Under the pieces are notes generated by a model. That model was not told the DNA's origin and made no database searches. It was given only the letters and a program-made list of their open reading frames with translations. From a virus: DNA of 40,793 nt. Where the stretch lies: positions 1-40,793 of the IMG/VR virus record IMGVR_UViG_3300029914_000063, one strand, 5' to 3'. Positions 31,215 through 38,078 of the stretch are shown piece after piece. Position 1 is the first letter of the stretch. The number at the start of each line of letters is the position of its first letter. A program made the position numbers and the translations under genes.

Positions 31215-31517
31215 TTAGAATTCCGCGTCCGGAATGGGCTTGAAACGCCTATAGGCGGCCGGGGTTGGTTTGATGAAGCACTTCATTCCCGGCTTCTCTG
31301 GTCCATGATTCTTACCGTAGACCAGTTCCACGGCGCCGTGATCACGCAAATAGCGTAGGGAGCAGCTAATTGCGGCCTTGGATACCTTCGGACCATAGGA
31401 TAGCGCCGCTTTCAGCTCGTCGAGCGACGGAATCTGCCCCTTACCGAGAAAATTGAAGACGGTGCGAAGGATCTCGGCCTGCTTGTCCGTCGGGTCGAAG
31501 TTGTCGAGACTGCTCAT
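31215..31517 (-). CDS. Winged-helix DNA-binding protein (LexA-DBD-like), candidate regulator
   Basis: A 100-residue protein from ATG 31517, overlapping the acyltransferase stop as ATGA. T-D-K-Q-A-E-I-L-R-T-V-F-N-F-L-G-K-G-Q-I-P-S-L-D-E-L-K-A-A-L (10-40) followed by A-I-S-C-S-L-R-Y-L-R-D-H-G-A-V-E-L (49-65) and a basic wing matches the order of a winged helix such as the LexA DNA-binding domain (T-x-R-Q-x-E-I-L...P-S...L-x-x-L-x-x-x-G). It has no protease or dimerisation domain. As the only compact free-standing transcription-factor-like protein in the window, it is a candidate binder of the dispersed 14-bp sites or of the adjacent 68-nt dyad. That link is inference. Confidence 0.65.
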   Translation of the reverse strand: MSSLDNFDPTDKQAEILRTVFNFLGKGQIPSLDELKAALSYGPKVSKAAISCSLRYLRDHGAVELVYGKNHGPEKPGMKCFIKPTPAAYRRFKPIPDAEF

Positions 31518-32422
31518 GAAAGTACCAGGGGCTCAGTTGGGGGTTGGCGATCGAAAGTGTTCAGTGCGAGCTCTGCGGGAAGCGCCCTACCCCGGTCCGG
31601 GTTCTTGAAGACGCCGTACATCGGGCTGGCGAGCACCATCTGCTGGATGTTCTTGATCAGGGCGTGATCCGTCATGCCGTCGACGCGGGATGTGCCCTTA
31701 CCCTTGTTGACGCCCGTCTTCTCCATGTGGGAGTGGCGATAATAGAAGGTCCGGCACTCGGCGATGAGCTTTTCGCGCTCCAGACCGGTCTTGGAGCTGA
31801 GCTCGTCGACGATCGCCTCGTAATCTTGCGGGCTGGCGACGAAATTCTCGCGGAAGAAGCGAATCCCGACGTCGAATTTGTTGGAATTCAGCGGTGTCAC
31901 GAAGCGAAAGCCGGCCTTCTGACCAAAATGGTTGAATTTCGACATAGACGACTGAATCTCCATGAAGGTGTTGCCCTCCATGCGTGCGACCAGATTCATC
32001 ATCCGGTAGCCGCAGCCAATGCCGCGGTACATCGTGTCGAACACGAAGCGACCGATGACGCGAAAGTTGTCGTTGATGAAGACGTAGCGCTGCGTGTTGA
32101 CGATCTTGGTGTCGCCGCCTTTGGGCTTGAGCTTTGGGAAGGCGATGTGGCGCTCCTTCAGGAGACCCTTGGGCAGCCCGGTGACGATGACGCCGATGGT
32201 CTCGCCATGTAGCGTGGTCTTCCAATATCGGGCTCCCATCGGGATGCCCTCGGCCTTGTAGTGCAGGTGATGCAGCAATTCCCAGTCGCTCTTGTCGCCC
32301 CTGCTGACGATCATGTCGTCTAACAGCGAGAAACGAGCGCTGGGGTGCATCCGTCGTTCGAGACGTGCATCGCAAGCCCCAGACTCGAGATACTCGTCAG
32401 TGAGCTTCTCTGTGAATGTCAC
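31514..32422 (-). CDS. GNAT-fold acyltransferase, possibly Mom-type DNA modification enzyme
   Basis: A 302-residue protein from GTG 32422, whose start overlaps the preceding stop as GTGA. The core (about 55-175) has a GNAT pattern: G-E-T-I-G-V-I-V-T-G, then R-F-V-F-D-T-M-Y-R-G-I-G-C-G-Y-R-M-M-N-L (acyl-CoA loop R-G-x-G-x-G/R), then E-I-Q-S-S-M-S-K-F-N-H-F-G-Q-K-A-G-F. A 120-residue helical C-terminal extension follows. Phage Mu Mom, which modifies adenine in DNA to block restriction, is a GNAT-fold protein; association here with ParB-like and ABC-ATPase genes favours a DNA-modification role, but acetylation of a protein or small molecule cannot be excluded. Confidence 0.6.
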   Translation of the reverse strand: MTFTEKLTDEYLESGACDARLERRMHPSARFSLLDDMIVSRGDKSDWELLHHLHYKAEGIPMGARYWKTTLHGETIGVIVTGLPKGLLKERHIAFPKLKPKGGDTKIVNTQRYVFINDNFRVIGRFVFDTMYRGIGCGYRMMNLVARMEGNTFMEIQSSMSKFNHFGQKAGFRFVTPLNSNKFDVGIRFFRENFVASPQDYEAIVDELSSKTGLEREKLIAECRTFYYRHSHMEKTGVNKGKGTSRVDGMTDHALIKNIQQMVLASPMYGVFKNPDRGRALPAELALNTFDRQPPTEPLVLS

Positions 32423-32664
32423 GGCAGCGTGCGCCGATCGATGAAGAACTCCACGTAGAGGGCATAGCCGCCGCGGAAATAGAGCCACAGCCGGCGCCCA
32501 CTCCATTCGGGGTGCGGTTCCAGGTACGGATTGAGACGACACAAGGTCATCGCCATGATGCGCGGCATCGACTTCGCGCCATGATGCGTCCCCTCACGCT
32601 CCCAGTGAGAGAGGCTTCCGTTGATCTTCAGGGACCAGCGGCGTCGCTTGATTAGGGTGATCAC
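32419..32664 (-). CDS. Small basic protein in the ABC/GNAT operon
   Basis: An 81-residue protein from GTG 32664, overlapping the ABC ATPase stop as GTGA and itself overlapping the acyltransferase start by 4 nt, so the three are translationally chained. It is basic and Trp/Arg-rich (K-R-R-R-W-S-L-K-I-N-G-S-L-S-H-W-E-R-E-G) with a Y-F-R-G-G-Y-A-L-Y-V-E-F-F-I-D end. No family recognised. It may be a subunit or nucleic-acid adaptor of the neighbouring enzymes. Confidence 0.55.
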   Translation of the reverse strand: MITLIKRRRWSLKINGSLSHWEREGTHHGAKSMPRIMAMTLCRLNPYLEPHPEWSGRRLWLYFRGGYALYVEFFIDRRTLP

Positions 32665-33407
32665 AGCGCGCGTATCTCCTCTACTTGACCGCAGTGAACG
32701 CACAGCCGTGGATAGGTCTGGTTCATGGATCGCGAATAGATGTGTCGACCGCCCTGCCCCGAGCACTCCTTCGATTCGGCCTTCTTGAGCCGGATCTTCT
32801 CGCGAAAGTGCTTCGTCACCATTAGAGTCGGCGCGAGCTCCATCTCGAGATCGGTGTGCGTGGTAGCGACGATCAGGGTCTTCTTGAGGGCTCGGGCGAC
32901 CTTCTGGATATTGAAGGCGATGATTCGGGCTGTCACGCGATCGAGCACGGCGCCGAACTCGTCAGCGACCCAGACGTCGTGCCCTTTAGACATCAGTGAG
33001 GCGAGCTTCAGCCGATAGCGTTGACCATCGGAGAGCTCCGAAGGCTTGCGCAGATAGAGATAGGCGTCCGAGATCCCGGCCTTGGCGAGGAAGTCGGCGG
33101 CGATCGTCGTCGTCTCGCCGAGCAGGTCGATGACCGGTTGATTCCCCAGCTCGATCTTGTCGAGGTCGGCGACGGTTAGCCCGCCGGCGCGCATCTGAGC
33201 GGCCAGATCCTTCAGCAGGAGTGACTTCCCGGAGCCGGACTGACCGGTGATGTAGACGACGTCGCCAGCGTTCACCTCGATCTCGAAGTGATCGTAAACG
33301 ATGAACTCCTTCTCGGAGAGTCCGAGCCCGAAGCCTTCGGCGATCTCCAGCACGCGCGGGGTGCGCTCGACGGAGGTGGTGAATCGCTTGTCGACGACGT
33401 ATTTCAT
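32661..33407 (-). CDS. Soluble ABC-type ATPase with C-terminal zinc-finger-like cysteines
   Basis: A 248-residue protein from ATG 33407, overlapping the upstream stop as TGATG. It has Walker A G-Q-S-G-S-G-K-S (about 58-65), the ABC signature variant E-L-S-D-G-Q-R-Y-R-L-K-L-A, Walker B V-W-V-A-D-E-F, a D-loop-like V-L-D and the switch His in A-T-T-H-T-D. No membrane domain exists here or nearby, so it is not a transporter. The C-terminus (C-S-G-Q-G-G-R-H...L-C-V-H-C-G) could bind zinc. Soluble ABC ATPases are often DNA-acting; with ParB-like and GNAT partners it probably powers or gates a DNA-modification or DNA-binding machine. Confidence 0.75.
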   Translation of the reverse strand: MKYVVDKRFTTSVERTPRVLEIAEGFGLGLSEKEFIVYDHFEIEVNAGDVVYITGQSGSGKSLLLKDLAAQMRAGGLTVADLDKIELGNQPVIDLLGETTTIAADFLAKAGISDAYLYLRKPSELSDGQRYRLKLASLMSKGHDVWVADEFGAVLDRVTARIIAFNIQKVARALKKTLIVATTHTDLEMELAPTLMVTKHFREKIRLKKAESKECSGQGGRHIYSRSMNQTYPRLCVHCGQVEEIRAL

Positions 33408-33775
33408 CAAACCGGCTCGTTTTCGATGTCGTTGATGACTTCCGCGATCGTCGGATAGGATGCCCGAGCCCAGAACTTCAGGTCATCTTCGATCAGAAAG
33501 AGGCCGCCGAGGAACTTTATCGCGGTGTGAACCGGGTCAGGCTCTCTCGCCGGCAGCCCCGTCCAGCGCATGAATCCGCCAGATTTCTGGTTCCACGAAA
33601 TCATGGCGATACCGGTCAGTTCGCCGGCCTCCGCCATCTCGAGCGCGTTCTTCAGCGCGTCGATGAGAACGGAATCGGCCTCCTTCACAGCGCTTGGCTC
33701 GATCTGCGGGTCGACATAGGGGATCGGCATGATCTTCTGGCCAGCTTTGAAGTTGATCACGTTATCATTGGACAT
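33407..33775 (-). CDS. Hypothetical protein of the ParB/ABC operon
   Basis: A 122-residue protein from ATG 33775, preceded by AGGA 8 nt upstream that is itself part of an operator-family site. The middle has S-V-L-I-D-A-L-K-N-A-L-E-M-A-E-A-G-E-L-T-G-I-A-M-I-S-W, a helix-strand pattern seen in small uncharacterised phage proteins, and the N-terminus is V-I-N-F-K-A-G-Q-K. It lies between a ParB-like gene and the ABC ATPase. Function unknown. Confidence 0.6.
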   Translation of the reverse strand: MSNDNVINFKAGQKIMPIPYVDPQIEPSAVKEADSVLIDALKNALEMAEAGELTGIAMISWNQKSGGFMRWTGLPAREPDPVHTAIKFLGGLFLIEDDLKFWARASYPTIAEVINDIENEPV

Positions 33776-33776
33776 C

Positions 33777-33790
33777 AATCAATCCTGATT
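33777..33790 (-). promoter_or_regulatory. Operator-family site overlapping a ribosome-binding site
   Basis: Minus strand AATCAGGATTGATT. The AGGA within it is the apparent Shine-Dalgarno of the 33775 start, 1 nt beyond the site. It also sits 6 nt after the ParB-like stop. Bound protein here would block an internal transcript rather than a recognisable promoter. Confidence 0.5.
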
Positions 33791-33796
33791 TATCAG

Positions 33797-34474
33797 TTAC
33801 TTCGCGGAAATCTTGATCTCGTCGAAATAGGCCATCAGTGCGAGCGCACCGGTCTTGCCGGTGTCGACTTCGATCTGGGTCATGAACGCCTTGACGCGCC
33901 GGCTCTGCGCGATCGTGAATCGCTTGAAGCCGAACGCCTTGGCGAGCGGTGCGTCCTGCTCGTCGACCAGGGCCTGCTTATCGGCGTTGGTCGTCTTCTG
34001 ATGTTCGACGGCGCTCGAAATATCGTCAATGAAGGCGCTTTCGTCGAGCTCGCCGATCTTGTCCTGAAGGAATGCCAGCTCTTGCTCATTGAAATTGAGC
34101 GAAAGCAGGTCGTAGCCGAGATCCTTGAGGTCGTAGATTTCGGTCTGAATCATCTGGGTGTCGTAGTCGGTCGAGGCAGCCCGGTTGTCGGCCAGGCGCA
34201 GGGCGCGCGTCTCGGCATCGGAGATGTCGAGCACCAGCGCCGGGACCTTCTTCAGGCCCATCTTGATCGCCGCCAGGCGTCGGCCATGGCCGGCGATGAT
34301 TGAACCGGTCGTCTTCTGAATGACGATCGGCTGCGTCCAGCCAAACTGCTGGATCAGCTTGATCAGCCCGTCGATCTGCTCATCGGAGTGCTTCTTGGCG
34401 TTATTTTCGTACGGAACGAGCTTGGCGACGTCCCAGAGTTCGATTGTGCCGTTGTCGGGAATCTTGGACGTCAT
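33797..34474 (-). CDS. ParB/Srx-fold protein 1
   Basis: A 225-residue protein from ATG 34474, one base after the upstream stop. The ParB N-domain is clear: L-V-P-Y-E-N-N-A-K-K-H-S...I-x-L-I-Q-Q-F-G-W-T-Q-P-I-V-I (about 20-50), box II S-I-I-A-G-H-G-R-R-L-A-A-I-K-M-G, then V-P-A-L-V-L and A-D-N-R-A-A. Free-standing phage ParB-like proteins of this type act as nucleases, CTP-dependent clamps or regulatory subunits of DNA-modification enzymes. It is not paired with ParA here; the ParA homologue at 38079 is on the other transcription unit. Confidence 0.8.
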   Translation of the reverse strand: MTSKIPDNGTIELWDVAKLVPYENNAKKHSDEQIDGLIKLIQQFGWTQPIVIQKTTGSIIAGHGRRLAAIKMGLKKVPALVLDISDAETRALRLADNRAASTDYDTQMIQTEIYDLKDLGYDLLSLNFNEQELAFLQDKIGELDESAFIDDISSAVEHQKTTNADKQALVDEQDAPLAKAFGFKRFTIAQSRRVKAFMTQIEVDTGKTGALALMAYFDEIKISAK

Positions 34475-34475
34475 G

Positions 34476-34679
34476 TCAGTCTCGCGATTTGGAAAGGAAG
34501 CTGTCGGCGTAGGGGTCGAGTTCCTCGACGGTGCCCTCGAAGTTCTCGCCAACGCCGCAGTCACCGCAGGCTTTATTGGTGTTTCCGGGCTTGAAGAACT
34601 TGCACTCCGGGCAATCGTCGAAGCGCGGCTCGGTGGCGGCAGTGATCTTTCGACGGGCCTGGCGGCGGGGCTTACTCAT
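34476..34679 (-). CDS. Small zinc-ribbon protein
   Basis: A 67-residue protein with a basic start (K-P-R-R-Q-A-R-R-K) and four cysteines C-P-E-C and C-G-D-C spaced 14 residues apart, a treble-clef or ribbon zinc site, plus an acidic tail. It lies between the two ParB-like genes, overlapping the upstream one by 8 nt. Probably a DNA- or protein-binding adaptor of this operon; no family recognised. Confidence 0.6.
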   Translation of the reverse strand: MSKPRRQARRKITAATEPRFDDCPECKFFKPGNTNKACGDCGVGENFEGTVEELDPYADSFLSKSRD

Positions 34680-35373
34680 CGTCGAGTTCCGACGTCGTGC
34701 TCGTAAGAAGCAGGTGGACGAGTGCGTCGCCGGCGTTGGTTAGCTGGTCGGAGGCGGTGTAGCCGTGGGCCGTCTCGATACGCGCGATCAGCTCGGTGAT
34801 GCGCTCGGAATCGGCCAGCGGCACCTTGAAGCGCATGATGGCGTGGGTCTTGGGGACTTTCGCGATCGGCAGTTCAGGTTCTCGCTCCTGCTCTTCCTTG
34901 CCGTCGAACTTCCCATCAATGCCCAGCTCATCCAGGTCTATAGCTTGAGAACTGAAGATCGATGTCAGATCATCATTGTCATACGGGAGGAAGGATTGGA
35001 TCTCGTTTTCGTTGCCCAGCTCTTTGAGCAGCACGGCCAGTGCCAGCGTGTCATCGGCGCCGTACCGAGCGTTGTCCGCGAGGGAAATCTCTTTCGCTTC
35101 CTTGTCGCTGATCGGCCCCAGGTTGAAGATCGGGATGCTGTCGAGTCCGACGCGGACGGCCGACTGAGCCCGATGTTCCCCGCCGATAATCTCGAGACCG
35201 ATCGCGAACGTGCCGCCATCCTCGATCTCGATCTCCCGAACGACGACGGGCTTGAAGCACCCGAACCGGCGGATTGAAGCGTCGAGCTTCTGCTCAACCG
35301 CAGGTGACATTCGATTCGTATTCCAGGGATTTGGCAGTAGCGCGGCTGGATCCGCAGATTGGGCTTTGGACAC
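34672..35373 (-). CDS. ParB/Srx-fold protein 2
   Basis: A 233-residue protein. GTG 35373 is chosen because AGGA lies 6 nt upstream. The ParB motifs are L-L-P-N-P-W-N-T-N-R-M...S-I-R-R-F-G-C-F-K-P-V-V-V-R-E (about 10-50), box II I-I-G-G-E-H-R-A-Q-S-A-V-R-V-G and I-S-L-A-D-N-A-R-Y. A diverged paralogue of the 33797 product with a different C-terminus. It is the first gene of the leftward operon, read from the divergent control region at 35374-35434. Confidence 0.8.
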   Translation of the reverse strand: MSKAQSADPAALLPNPWNTNRMSPAVEQKLDASIRRFGCFKPVVVREIEIEDGGTFAIGLEIIGGEHRAQSAVRVGLDSIPIFNLGPISDKEAKEISLADNARYGADDTLALAVLLKELGNENEIQSFLPYDNDDLTSIFSSQAIDLDELGIDGKFDGKEEQEREPELPIAKVPKTHAIMRFKVPLADSERITELIARIETAHGYTASDQLTNAGDALVHLLLTSTTSELDDE

Positions 35374-35396
35374 AAGCAATCCTGTGTTAGATAAAC

Positions 35397-35410
35397 AGTC
35401 AAGACTGATT
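35397..35410. promoter_or_regulatory. Operator-family site at the divergent junction
   Basis: AGTCAAGACTGATT lies centrally between the leftward ParB-like gene (23 nt away) and the rightward helicase gene (24 nt away), the only point where leftward and rightward units diverge head-to-head. On the minus strand TATCTA follows 3 nt after the site; on the plus strand TAGATA precedes it by 3 nt, so it could occlude start points in both directions. The -35 boxes are weak. Confidence 0.6.
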
Positions 35411-35434
35411 TACCACAACAGAGCGAAATAGCAA

Positions 35435-37057
35435 GTGGCTTTCGAAAAAACGAAAAGCATCAAACTCGCCGCCAATTGCGTTATCGCTAGGCTGATCGAC
35501 GCCCCAAAGAAGGTTATCGACCTGGTGGCCGAACTGCTCTCCTATCGGGTCGAGGGCGCCGAATTCATGGGAACGACGAACTGGAGTGGCCGATCGAGCT
35601 TCTACTCGCGCCGAAATGACACCTTCCCGGCTGGCTTCGTCTATCTTGTCCACGCCGAACTGAGACGCCGCGGCTATGCTGTCCAGATCATCATGCGGCC
35701 GCATGTCGAGCCGCTGGGGCCTGCGTCGCCAATCGTCGACGAGTTCGGCAACGACAATCCTGACTACGATTTCCAGATGAAGGCGCTGGCGCAGGTCGAA
35801 AAGCATGGTCGCGGCATCGTTCAAGTCGCCACCGGCGGCGGCAAGTCGAAGATCGCCAAGCTTGTCGCCGCGCGCTATCGCCGGATGACGATGTTCCTGA
35901 CCACCCGCGGCATTCTGCTCTACCAGATGGCCGATGGCTTCAAGTCGGCCGGGATGAACGTCGGGATCATCGGCGACGGGGTCTGGAGCCCTGTGCGCGG
36001 CGTCAACTGCGGCATGGTGCAGACCTTCATCGCCAGGCTCGAGGAACCCGATCTCAACGCCGAGATTCGCGCTCTGGTTAAATCTCACGCTTCAGCCAGC
36101 GCCAAGGCCGAAAAGAAGGGGTTGCCGCCGCCGGCGACGCCGAACCGCGCGGCGCTGGTCAAACTGGCTACCGCCAAGTTCGATGAGAAGACCAAAACGC
36201 TTGCCCGCCACGTCAAGCTGCTCGAAATGGTCGAGGTGGTGATCGGCGAAGAGGCGCATGAGGCCGGCGGCGACTCCTATTACAAGATCCTTCGCCACTG
36301 CAAGAATGCCTCGATTCGGGTCGCTCTGACCGCAACGCCCTTCATGCGCGACGACGCCGAAGACAATATGCGGCTGATGGCGGCGTTCGGCCCGGTGCTG
36401 ATCCAGGTCTCCGAGAAGCTGCTGATCGATCGTGGCGTTCTGTCGACCCCGAGCTTCAAGTTTCACGTCAGCAAGGCTCATCCCAAGCTGCATCGCACCT
36501 CGCCCTGGCAGCGCGCCTATCAGCTTGGCTACATGGAAAATCGCTTCATGCACCTCGACATTGTTGCCGAAGCGAAGATGGCGGCTGAACGGAAGCTGCC
36601 GGTAATGACGCTGGTGCAGCGAACCGATCATGGCGATGTTCTCAGCATGGCGATGCGCGACGCCGGGCTGCGGGTCGAGTTCATTCGTGGCGACAATGAT
36701 CAGGTCGAGCGCAAACAGGCGCTCCGGCGTCTCGCCAAAGGCGAAATTGACGTTCTAATCGGCACTACGATCTTGGATGTTGGCGTCGACATGCCGGCGA
36801 TCGGTCTGGTGCAGCTCGCCGGCGGCGGGAAGGCCGAGGTGGCGCTCCGGCAGCGTATAGGCCGCGCCATGCGTCGGAAGAAGAAGGGGCCGAACGTCTG
36901 TTTCGTTACGGACTACTCCGTTGAGCTCAATGAGCACCTCAAAGGGCATTCTCAGACCCGCAGAGCGATCATCGAAGCAACTCCTGGCTTTGGAGAACGA
37001 ATTATCCCCAAGGGCGGCGATCATTTTTGGCGTCTGTTCGACAAAGTCACTGCTTAG
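35435..37057 (+). CDS. SF2 DNA helicase (DEAH-type, UvsW-like)
   Basis: A 540-residue protein from GTG 35435. Motif I A-T-G-G-G-K-S-K-I-A (about 132-141), motif II G-E-E-A-H (a DEAH variant, about 275), motif III T-A-T-P-F (about 300), motif V T-T-I-L-D-V-G-V-D-M-P and motif VI Q-R-I-G-R-A-M-R-R-K complete a superfamily 2 helicase. Layout and size resemble phage T4 UvsW and UvrB/XPB-like phage helicases that remodel forks and recombination intermediates. The N-terminal 110 residues are a separate domain of the kind found in phage SF2 enzymes. First gene of the rightward unit. Confidence 0.88.
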   Translation: MAFEKTKSIKLAANCVIARLIDAPKKVIDLVAELLSYRVEGAEFMGTTNWSGRSSFYSRRNDTFPAGFVYLVHAELRRRGYAVQIIMRPHVEPLGPASPIVDEFGNDNPDYDFQMKALAQVEKHGRGIVQVATGGGKSKIAKLVAARYRRMTMFLTTRGILLYQMADGFKSAGMNVGIIGDGVWSPVRGVNCGMVQTFIARLEEPDLNAEIRALVKSHASASAKAEKKGLPPPATPNRAALVKLATAKFDEKTKTLARHVKLLEMVEVVIGEEAHEAGGDSYYKILRHCKNASIRVALTATPFMRDDAEDNMRLMAAFGPVLIQVSEKLLIDRGVLSTPSFKFHVSKAHPKLHRTSPWQRAYQLGYMENRFMHLDIVAEAKMAAERKLPVMTLVQRTDHGDVLSMAMRDAGLRVEFIRGDNDQVERKQALRRLAKGEIDVLIGTTILDVGVDMPAIGLVQLAGGGKAEVALRQRIGRAMRRKKKGPNVCFVTDYSVELNEHLKGHSQTRRAIIEATPGFGERIIPKGGDHFWRLFDKVTA

Positions 37058-37141
37058 GGATCGATTTGCGCTATATACGTCTGTATGAACACACGTCATG
37101 TCGATGCCGTACACTTCTTTGACAGTCGCGGGGTATCCACG

Positions 37142-37273
37142 ATGTCATTCGACTTCCTTTTGAGAGAGAAAGTTCGTCTTGAGAAGGAGGTTGAGCGTCT
37201 TACACGCCTTCTTGACGCCAACCAGCGTCGTCAACGTGCCGAACTCGACGAAAGAACCAAGCAGAACTCTTAA
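37142..37273 (+). CDS. Small coiled-coil peptide
   Basis: A 43-residue protein from ATG 37142, chosen for GGGG upstream; an in-frame ATG at 37085 would add 19 residues but has no ribosome site. Almost the whole length is a charged amphipathic helix (R-E-K-V-R-L-E-K-E-V-E-R-L-T-R-L-L) with heptad spacing. Phage peptides like this often inhibit or scaffold host or phage enzymes. Function unknown; coding nature is probable from composition. Confidence 0.5.
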   Translation: MSFDFLLREKVRLEKEVERLTRLLDANQRRQRAELDERTKQNS

Positions 37274-37289
37274 TTTGCCCACCGAAGTA

Positions 37290-37303
37290 AGTCAACATTG
37301 ACT
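37290..37303 (+). promoter_or_regulatory. Operator-family site before the dNMP kinase gene
   Basis: AGTCAACATTGACT, an almost perfect palindrome, ends 8 nt before ATG 37312, directly 5' of the ribosome site GAGAGA. It is the rightmost copy found and the only one clearly serving a plus-strand gene alone. No -10 box abuts it. Confidence 0.55.
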
Positions 37304-37311
37304 GAGAGAAC

Positions 37312-37878
37312 ATGAAATTACCGCATATCATCTCGATTAGTGGCTTCCCTGGCTCCGGGAAGAGCGAAGTTCAACGAATTCTGAAGGATGTCTACGGCGT
37401 TCAGCCCATCGATGATGGCGATCCGCTGCGCAAGTTCGCGATTCAGCGCTTCGGCATGTCGCATGACGACGTCTACACTCAGGAAGGCAAGAAACGCTCG
37501 ACCGACATTCTCGGCAAGAGCTGGGTGAACCGCAAAGCGCTCGGCGAGCTGGGTAACGTGCTCGAGGCGACCTTCGGCGCTCACATCATGCCGTTCATGG
37601 CGACGCGCAACCTCGACCCCGCTCTCTCCTACAGCTTCGGCAGCGTTCGGCGCGATCAGGGCAAGTTCTACAAGAACATGGGCGGCGTCGCGTTTGGCGT
37701 CGAACGTCCTGGCACTCCGCCCTCCCCGCACGAGTTCGATCAGTTCGACCGGTCCGTGATCGACTGCTGGGTCATCAACGACGGGACGCTCGAGGATCTG
37801 GCGCAGTCTGTCGCCCTCATCCTCGAAATGCTGCAAGACCCGAACGCTCTCAGCTCAAACATTCGGCTGGTCGCGTGA
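37312..37878 (+). CDS. Deoxynucleoside monophosphate kinase-like P-loop kinase
   Basis: A 188-residue protein with Walker A G-F-P-G-S-G-K-S (residues 11-18) at the start of an NMP-kinase fold, D-D-G-D-P-L-R-K in the NMP-binding position, and S-V-R-R-D-Q-G/ A-T-R-N in lid-like places, matching phage dNMP kinases such as T4 gp1. It would raise dNTP supply and might phosphorylate a modified nucleotide. The stop overlaps the next start as GTGA. Confidence 0.75.
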   Translation: MKLPHIISISGFPGSGKSEVQRILKDVYGVQPIDDGDPLRKFAIQRFGMSHDDVYTQEGKKRSTDILGKSWVNRKALGELGNVLEATFGAHIMPFMATRNLDPALSYSFGSVRRDQGKFYKNMGGVAFGVERPGTPPSPHEFDQFDRSVIDCWVINDGTLEDLAQSVALILEMLQDPNALSSNIRLVA

Positions 37879-38000
37879 AAGAGCGCTTCAAGCCTGAGCC
37901 GGTCGGCAACTTTCTGGTGCTGGTCGGCTTCTTCGCTCTCTGCGGCCTCGCCTGGCTGCTGATCGACAGCATGAATCAGATCGCCGCCTGCCTGCACTAG
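37875..38000 (+). CDS. Small single-pass membrane protein
   Basis: A 41-residue protein from GTG 37875, overlapping the kinase stop. Sequence order: charged start K-E-R-F-K-P-E-P, a hydrophobic helix N-F-L-V-L-V-G-F-F-A-L-C-G-L-A-W-L-L-I (residues 12-30), then a short tail with one Cys. Topology predicts inner-membrane insertion. No family; might be a superinfection or membrane-effector peptide. GTGA coupling supports that it is translated. Confidence 0.55.
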   Translation: MKERFKPEPVGNFLVLVGFFALCGLAWLLIDSMNQIAACLH

Positions 38001-38008
38001 GCGCCTCT

Positions 38009-38050
38009 TCCCGAATCTGGTAGCGAATCTCCGACGCCCGATATTCGGGA
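38009..38050. repeat. Dyad and direct repeats upstream of the parA-like gene
   Basis: TCCCGAAT (38009-38016) and ATTCGGGA (38043-38050) form an 8-bp dyad around two direct CGAATCT copies spaced exactly 12 bp apart (38012-38018 and 38024-38030). It lies in the 78-bp gap before a ParF-like ATPase gene, where type Ib partition systems keep their centromere/operator. Candidate partition site or operator for the RHH protein. Confidence 0.45.
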
Positions 38051-38078
38051 CTTCGCGAAGTGGGCTCGGGGACCGATC

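Noticed and set aside
32661-33407. ABC ATPase as part of a transporter
   Set aside because: No membrane-spanning partner gene lies anywhere near it, and it is embedded in a DNA-acting gene set.
37058-37100. TATATA after the helicase gene as a promoter for the coiled-coil peptide
   Set aside because: No -35 at acceptable spacing and no repeat of the site architecture; left unannotated.
793-37303. The 14-bp sites as FNR/FixK or SOS boxes
   Set aside because: FNR-type boxes are TTGAT-N4-ATCAA, with half-sites facing the opposite way; E. coli LexA boxes are CTGT-N8-ACAG and alphaproteobacterial SOS boxes GTTC-N7-GTTC. None fits ATCAA-NN-TTGAT.
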